Translations under genes and position numbers: made by a program
The notes under the pieces: model-generated
The model's database searches: none
The model's input: the letters and a program-made list of their open reading frames with translations, nothing else
Told to the model about the DNA's origin: nothing
Shown here: one piece after another, positions 25,629 through 31,800 of the stretch
Numbering within the stretch: position 1 is the first letter of the stretch
How the letters are laid out: every line of letters begins with the position of its first letter
Assembly (NCBI GenBank): GCA_014803415.1
Contig: JAAVBZ010000026.1
Span: 83,433 to 118,117 of the forward strand
Reading direction: 5' to 3'
DNA from: Lachnospiraceae bacterium
Lineage (GTDB): Bacteria > Bacillota > Clostridia > Lachnospirales > Lachnospiraceae
DNA length: 34,685 bases

Positions 25629-26792
25629 ATGGGATATAGTATTGAAACAAGGTGCCTCCACCTTGAAGAAGAGAAAAAAGGCGATATTTACGGTGCAGTC
25701 AGCTTCCCGATCTATCAGACAGCGACCTTTGCACATAAAGGAGTAGGGGGAAGTACAGGATATGATTACAGCAGACTGCAGAATCCTACAAGAGAGCAGC
25801 TTGAGAAAACAGTGGCATCTTTGGAAAAAGGTATTGATGCACTGGCTTTTTCCAGCGGAATGGCGGCTATAGCCACACTGATGGAGTGTTTTAAGCCGGG
25901 AGATCATCTAATTGTGGATTCTGATCTGTATGGCGGAAGTATCCGTCTGTTTCAAAATATCAGTGAAAAGAATGGAATTGAAATAAGCAGTGTGGATCTT
26001 TACCGGGAAAGCGCGGCAGAGTATGTGAAGGACAATACTAAAGCAGTTTACATAGAAACACCTACAAATCCCATGATGAATGTTACGGATATCAGGAAGC
26101 TGGCTGATTTTACAAAAAGCAGGGATTTGATGCTGATCGTAGATAATACTTTTCTGTCCCCTTATTTTCAGAATCCGCTGGAACTGGGAGCGGATGTCGT
26201 AGTCCACAGCGGAACGAAATATCTTGGCGGACACAATGACACCATAGCAGGCTTCCTGGTTACCGGCAGAGTGGATATCAGTGAAAAGCTGCGGTTTCTG
26301 ATCAAAACAACAGGTGCGGGTCTTGCCCCCTTTGACAGCTGGCTGATCCTGCGGGGAATCAAGACCCTGGCGCTTCGTATGGAGCGTGCCCAGGAAAATG
26401 CCATGGCCATTGCATTATGGTTAAAGGAACAGGAGCATGTGACCAGAGTCATCTATACGGGACTTAAGGAGAATCCGGGTTATGAGATCATGAAGAAACA
26501 GGCCAGAGGCTTTGGGGGAATGCTGACTTTCGAAGTAGATACAAAAGAATTTGCACTTTCCATATTGAATCATGTAAAATTGATACAGTTTGCGGAGAGC
26601 CTTGGAGGAACGGAGACCCTGATCACTTATCCCATTACCCAGACCCATGCGGATGTACCGCCGGATAAATTGGCGGCAAACGGAATCAGCGATCGAATTC
26701 TCAGAGTATCTGTAGGAATCGAGGGAAAAGAAGATCTGATAGGTGAACTTAAGAGGGTATTTCAATTAGCGAAGGAGGAGAATTATGGCTGA
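25629..26792 (+). CDS. Cys/Met metabolism PLP-dependent enzyme (cystathionine gamma-synthase/lyase type)
   Basis: A 387-residue trans-sulphuration enzyme. The PLP lysine is K197 in SGTKYLGGHND; other family landmarks are YDYSRLQNPTREQLE, FSSGMAAI, YIETPTNPMM and the C-terminal ESLGGTETLITYP. Family members act as cystathionine gamma-synthase, cystathionine beta- or gamma-lyase, or methionine gamma-lyase, and the sequence alone does not settle which. The frame is open from 25575, but the ATG at 25629 is chosen because AAAGGAGGA lies six bases before it and the homology starts there. It overlaps the next gene by eight bases. A palindromic site near its promoter suggests control by sulphur supply. 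Confidence 0.9.
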   Translation: MGYSIETRCLHLEEEKKGDIYGAVSFPIYQTATFAHKGVGGSTGYDYSRLQNPTREQLEKTVASLEKGIDALAFSSGMAAIATLMECFKPGDHLIVDSDLYGGSIRLFQNISEKNGIEISSVDLYRESAAEYVKDNTKAVYIETPTNPMMNVTDIRKLADFTKSRDLMLIVDNTFLSPYFQNPLELGADVVVHSGTKYLGGHNDTIAGFLVTGRVDISEKLRFLIKTTGAGLAPFDSWLILRGIKTLALRMERAQENAMAIALWLKEQEHVTRVIYTGLKENPGYEIMKKQARGFGGMLTFEVDTKEFALSILNHVKLIQFAESLGGTETLITYPITQTHADVPPDKLAANGISDRILRVSVGIEGKEDLIGELKRVFQLAKEENYG

Positions 26793-27963
26793 AAGAAATC
26801 TTGATTTTGATGCGATAGTAGACAGGAAAAATACAAACTGTCTGAAGTATGATTTTGCAGTAGAAAGAGGAATGCCGGAAGATATTCTGCCCCTTTGGGT
26901 AGCAGATATGGATTTTAAGACTTCGTCTTATGTTCAGGACGCCCTTAAAGCCCAGGCTGAGCATGGAATCTATGGTTACAGTGATTCCAAGGAAGGATAT
27001 TTCGAGGCTGTACAGTCATGGATCTTAAAACGCCATGGCGTTAAGGTGGAAAAGGAATGGCTGGTGAAAACGCCGGGTATTGTATTTGCACTTGCTATGG
27101 CAGTACAATCATATACCCGCGAGGGAGAGGCTGTAATGATCCAGCAGCCTGTGTATTATCCTTTTAAATCTGTTATAAAAGAGAATAACAGAAAAGTTGT
27201 GAATAATACACTGGTGCAAAAAGAAGATGGACGCTATTATATGGATCTTACGGATTTTGAGGATAAGATCAAAAAGGAAAATGTAAAAATGTTTATCCTG
27301 TGTAATCCGCACAATCCTGTGGGCAGAGTATGGAGCAGGGAAGAACTGGAAAGGATCGGAGACATCTGCTATAAGCATCACGTATTGATCATCAGCGATG
27401 AGATTCATTCGGATTTTGTATTCAGCGGAAAACATCATGTTCTTGCAGCATTGAAAGAGGAGTATAAAGAAATTACCGTAACCTGTACGGCGCCCAGCAA
27501 GACATTTAATATTGCGGGTCTTCAGGTATCCAATATCTTTATTCCCAATGAGGATCTTCGCAGGAAATTTACCGCAAGGATTCAGGCGTCAGGCTACAGT
27601 GAAGTGAATTCTGCGGGTCTTACAGCCTGTGAAGCAGCCTATAGATACGGGGAAGAATGGTATCAGGGAATGAAAGCTTACGTTAGAGAAAATTTCAGTT
27701 TCATGAAGAAATTTTTAGAAGAACATGTTCCTCAGGTAAAAATGCTTGAGCCGGAAGGAACTTATCTGGTGTGGCTGGATTTCAGGGCTCTTAATCTGTC
27801 TCATCAGGAACTGGAGGATCTGATCGTACATAAAGCAGGACTGTGGCTTGACAGAGGCACGATGTTTGGCGAAGCCGGGGAAGGCTTTCAGAGGGTCAAT
27901 GCGGCATGCCCGAGAACTACGCTGGAAGAAGCACTTAAGAGAATCGAAAAAGCGATAAAATAA
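26785..27963 (+). CDS. MalY/PatB-family aminotransferase / C-S lyase
   Basis: A 392-residue fold-type I PLP enzyme. The characteristic opening PLWVADMDF, the NPHNPVGRVW loop, SDEIHSDFVF and PLP lysine K239 in APSKTFNIAGLQ are all present. MalY and PatB cleave cystathionine or cysteine C-S bonds, giving homocysteine or sulphide plus pyruvate. The ATG lies inside the last codons of the preceding gene, whose GAAGGAGGAG serves as ribosome site, so the two are coupled. The pair could interconvert homocysteine and cysteine or release sulphide from cystathionine. Confidence 0.92.
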   Translation: MAERNLDFDAIVDRKNTNCLKYDFAVERGMPEDILPLWVADMDFKTSSYVQDALKAQAEHGIYGYSDSKEGYFEAVQSWILKRHGVKVEKEWLVKTPGIVFALAMAVQSYTREGEAVMIQQPVYYPFKSVIKENNRKVVNNTLVQKEDGRYYMDLTDFEDKIKKENVKMFILCNPHNPVGRVWSREELERIGDICYKHHVLIISDEIHSDFVFSGKHHVLAALKEEYKEITVTCTAPSKTFNIAGLQVSNIFIPNEDLRRKFTARIQASGYSEVNSAGLTACEAAYRYGEEWYQGMKAYVRENFSFMKKFLEEHVPQVKMLEPEGTYLVWLDFRALNLSHQELEDLIVHKAGLWLDRGTMFGEAGEGFQRVNAACPRTTLEEALKRIEKAIK

Positions 27964-28046
27964 ATATTGCAATTGCCATCATTGAGGCCGGGGCAGGATT
28001 TCAATGAACTGGAGGAAAATACATGTTGCCCGCAAAAATCAACAAG

Positions 28047-28092
28047 CAGCCGCCCGATCCCTTCTGAAGGGATTCGGACGGCTGTTTTGTTT
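28047..28092. terminator. Terminator between the converging PLP operon and signal peptidase gene
   Basis: CAGCCG (28047-28052) pairs with CGGCTG (28079-28084), with an inner stem of CCGATCCCTT against AAGGGATtCGG carrying one bulge. TTTTGTTTT follows on the plus strand. Being between convergent genes, it may serve both. Confidence 0.82.
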
Positions 28093-28098
28093 TATATT

Positions 28099-28623
28099 CT
28101 AAAAAGTCCTGCTGATCCGGAACAATATTTTTCCTTTGATCTGTCTTTTGCCGACGGCACCAAAATTTCGGGAATCCATGGACTCAGAGCGGTTATCCCC
28201 CATTATGAAAACCTGCCCTTTCTGCAGAGTATAAGGATACCTGACAATCCCACCGTCTGGTTCAGTCAGTTGAACATTCAGGTAAGGTTCTGAGATAAGT
28301 TCATCATTGACATATACTTTTCCATCTTTTAAGTCGACAGTGTCGCCCTCCATCGCAATGATCCGCTTTACATAATATTCACCCGAGGGTATCTTGACAG
28401 ATACAATGTCGCCTCTTTGATAAGAGAGATTAAACCTTATATATAGAACGAGATCACCCTCCATCAGGGTAGGCTGCATGGAATAGCCTTTTATAAATGA
28501 GAATCCGATCACGCTGTGAAAGATAAAAAGAAGTACTATTAAAAGCAGTAAAAATTTCTTGATATTATTCAGCCAGCCATATTTAAGACCATCATATTTT
28601 TTTAAGAAACGTCGTTTTTTCAA
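28099..28623 (-). CDS. lepB: Signal peptidase I
   Basis: A 174-residue type I signal peptidase with a single N-terminal membrane anchor (about 23-41) and outside catalytic domain, the usual Gram-positive form. The Ser/Lys dyad is S48 in GYSMQPTL and K86 in YYVKRIIA; box E reads GDNRSESMDSR. It removes signal peptides from exported proteins. The start is TTG at 28623, preceded by AAGGAAAG; the only nearby upstream ATG is in another frame. It diverges from the giant secreted protein gene. Position beside that gene suggests, but does not prove, that the peptidase processes it. Confidence 0.93.
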   Translation of the reverse strand: MKKRRFLKKYDGLKYGWLNNIKKFLLLLIVLLFIFHSVIGFSFIKGYSMQPTLMEGDLVLYIRFNLSYQRGDIVSVKIPSGEYYVKRIIAMEGDTVDLKDGKVYVNDELISEPYLNVQLTEPDGGIVRYPYTLQKGQVFIMGDNRSESMDSRNFGAVGKRQIKGKILFRISRTF

Positions 28624-28858
28624 TTTTTCTTTCCTTTTTCTTCATTTTTTATATGCTCAATTGTGTTGCATATCTGAGATATCGTTTCAGTGCGGGGCGA
28701 TAATTACAGTATGATTATCCACGATAGAAAAGGAAATTGTCAATAGGGTATATACTTTTATAAAAAAAATAAAAAAATTTAACATTTTCTGACCTTTTTT
28801 TGTCTTTCGTGCACACTTAATATATAGGAATAAAAATTTATTTTAAAAGGAGGAAAAA
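28624..28858. promoter_or_regulatory. Divergent promoter region between lepB and the giant surface protein
   Basis: A 235-base A/T-rich gap with no gene. For the plus-strand gene, TTGTCT (28800-28805) and TATAGG (28823-28828) are spaced by 17 bases but are only moderate matches. Runs of A and T at 28762-28801 may act as an UP-like element. AAGGAGGA at 28847-28854 is a strong ribosome site for the surface protein. Confidence 0.4.
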
Positions 28859-31800
28859 ATGAAGAAAGTGTTTAAATCTAAAAGATTGTTAGCATTCGTT
28901 CTGGCGCTTGTTCTTATAGCGACCACATGCGTAAGTTCTTCCGATGCATTCCTGCGGGCTGAATCGGGAACTGAAGCAGACGGATCTACAGAAGAAACAC
29001 AGCTGGCGACAGTTGACGCTGGTGATTCATCCGATGATGCAGGTGATTCATCGGATTATGAAGATGATTCATCGGATTATATAGATGATTCATCGGATTA
29101 TGAAGATGATTCATCGGGTGATGCAGATGATTCATCGGGTGATACGGATGATTCATCGACTGATGCAGGTGAACCATCGGATGATGCAGATGAATCATCA
29201 GATGATTCAGATGATGAGACAGACGAATCATTGACTGATGCAGACGAAACAGTGGAAATAGAAGTAGAAGACCCTGACGCTGCAACAGACAAGGAAGAAG
29301 AAAAAGCAGAGTTGACTGAGTCGGTCGAGAGATTTGTAGAAGAAATGAAGAATCTGCTCGGGGCTGATGAGATCACGTTGGACAATGCAGCTGAGGTATA
29401 TGAACTGCTCATCGGCGGTGAGATGTCTGACGGCTATGACCAGGCACTGGCATATCTGGAATCTCAGGAAGACGAAGAAGTTCAGGGAGCCTGCGATAAA
29501 TATGAAGCAGTTCTTGCAGCTGTGAAGAAGATGATGGATATCAGAAGCTTCGTAGATGAAATGCAGAAGCTGCCTGAAGCTGACAAGATCACGAAGGACA
29601 ATGCAGCCGATGTATTAGAAGTGCTCGGCAGCGAAGAGATGTCTGACGGCTATGTTCTGGCAGTTGAATATCTGGAATCTCAGGAAGATGAAGAAGTTCA
29701 GGAAGCCTGCGATAAGTATGAAGCTCTTTTCTTTGCTACACAGAAGCTGCTGGAGTTAGAAAACAATAAATATGACGATCTAACAGGCGGACTTAATGAT
29801 GGCTGGTCATTTGCTGATATGGCAGCCTGGTTCAATGAAAAGGCACAGCCAGGCACGACTATTACCCTTGAGGCAAGCCAGGGTGCTACGGACTATACAT
29901 TTCAGGGTACACTGACTATCCCTACCGGTGTAACGCTTATTGTTAAAAATATTGGTATTTGGCGTGGGGATGGAGCATTTGGCGGCCCACTGTTTAATGT
30001 GACAGCCGGAGGTACGCTGGTTCTGGAATCCATGAGCTTACATGGCACGAAGCAAGATGAGTGTGGTATGCGTTATGACCAGCAGGGTCTTTGGGCATCC
30101 GGCCCCTTGGTTAGTGTTGGACCGGGCGGAACTTTTAATATGGGAAGTGGTGCCTACCTGCATGGCAACGGCAATAAGAGTAATGGCGGCGGCGTATACG
30201 TAGATAACGGCGGAACTTTCAATTTTAATTCAGGATCTATTGTAAACTGTGATGCGCTATATGGCGGCGGTGTGTTCTTGGAACCTGATGCCACTTATAA
30301 TAATAACGGCGGCAGTATCACAGGTTGTCGTGGGACTAAGGACGGCGATGATGTTTACAGGGGACCAATTCCTGTAGAGATTGGCGATGATATTCTGACT
30401 AACAAGAAGATAGTCATTGCTATCATAAAAGATCCAACTTCTATTCCAAATGAGCCTTCCGTATCGGATCGGCAATATGTGTGGATAACTAACGAGTATG
30501 TCATAGCTCCGGAAGGGCTATACCCCGAATTCTCCACTAATGCAGCTGACTACATAGATCCTGCGATTTTCGATGATCCCAACTTTAAGATTAACGGAGC
30601 AGCACGAGGCGTGAGCGATTCGGCGTCACGTTATGTGAGGGGAATTGACTGGGATAGAGTCCTTGAAGCTGTTGCAAGCGCAAACAGAGGTGTGGCAACT
30701 GAAGATGGAAATGTGATCACTATGGATAATAAAAACAGTTATAAAATTTATCCATATGTAGCTAAGTATCAAGATCCAACTGATGATGACACCTGGCATG
30801 TTGACTGCGTTATCATTCCTGCAAATCGTCCTAAACTGATCTATCAGTTAAATCTGCAGGGAAATACTGACAGCCTTGTTGGCTTTGAGGCTCCCGCGGG
30901 TAATACATACGAACCTGGAACGAATGTCACTGTTGGAAGTGTGAAGTATAATAGTGCGAATATTGCAGTCGGTCAAGCAATTAGCGTGAAGAAGGATGGC
31001 GTGGATGCGACTTTGTATTTCGTTGGCTGGAGTGAATCGATTAATGGTACAGCACCGATTTATAAGCCGGGTGAAATATTCCAGATTAATAACGACACCA
31101 CCCTGTATGGCGTGTGGACGACCGAGTATGAAATGCATGACATTAGTTACACGGTTGAATATTATAAGGATGGCGTGAAAGCCGATACTGATACATTTAC
31201 GGAGAGTGTGCTGTCCAACAGAAATACGCTGACAGTGCAACCAATCGATAAGAATAAGTATACAGATTATGAGTTTGACCATTATGAGGTTGATGGTGTA
31301 GAAGTGTCCGAATTGCCTGAAACGGTGGAGAATGGCGCTGTCATTAAAGTATACTATAAATCCATGACAGCGATATACACAGTGAGACATCTATATCAGA
31401 ATATAACAGATGATGGATATACAGAGACTGTGGCTTATAGACAGGAATTGTCTGGAACAATAGGAGCTAAGACGAATGCACAGGCCAAGACGGAAACCGG
31501 CTTTACTGCAAAAGCGGTAACTCAGGAGACGATTAAAGCAGACGGAACAACAATAGTAAATATCTACTATGACCGTAACGTGCATACAGTAACCTATGAG
31601 ATCACAGGAAGCCATTTTAATAATCCTTCCTATTATAAAGAGACCAAGAAATACGGAGCTCCACTGACACTGATTGGCAACGACATGGAAAAAGCCGGTT
31701 ATGAGTGGAGTGGTTGGAGCGGTCTGCCCACAATAATGCCTGACAATGATGTGACAGTTACAGGGCACTATTCGACCAAGGATGATACAGCATATAGGGT

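Noticed and set aside
29021-29209. CRISPR array
   Set aside because: The 21-base units are directly adjacent with no spacers, and they are in frame inside a secreted protein.
28986-29412. His/Pro/Met- and Ser-rich minus-strand frames over the acidic tract
   Set aside because: They are antisense readings of the 21-base repeats, without start signals.
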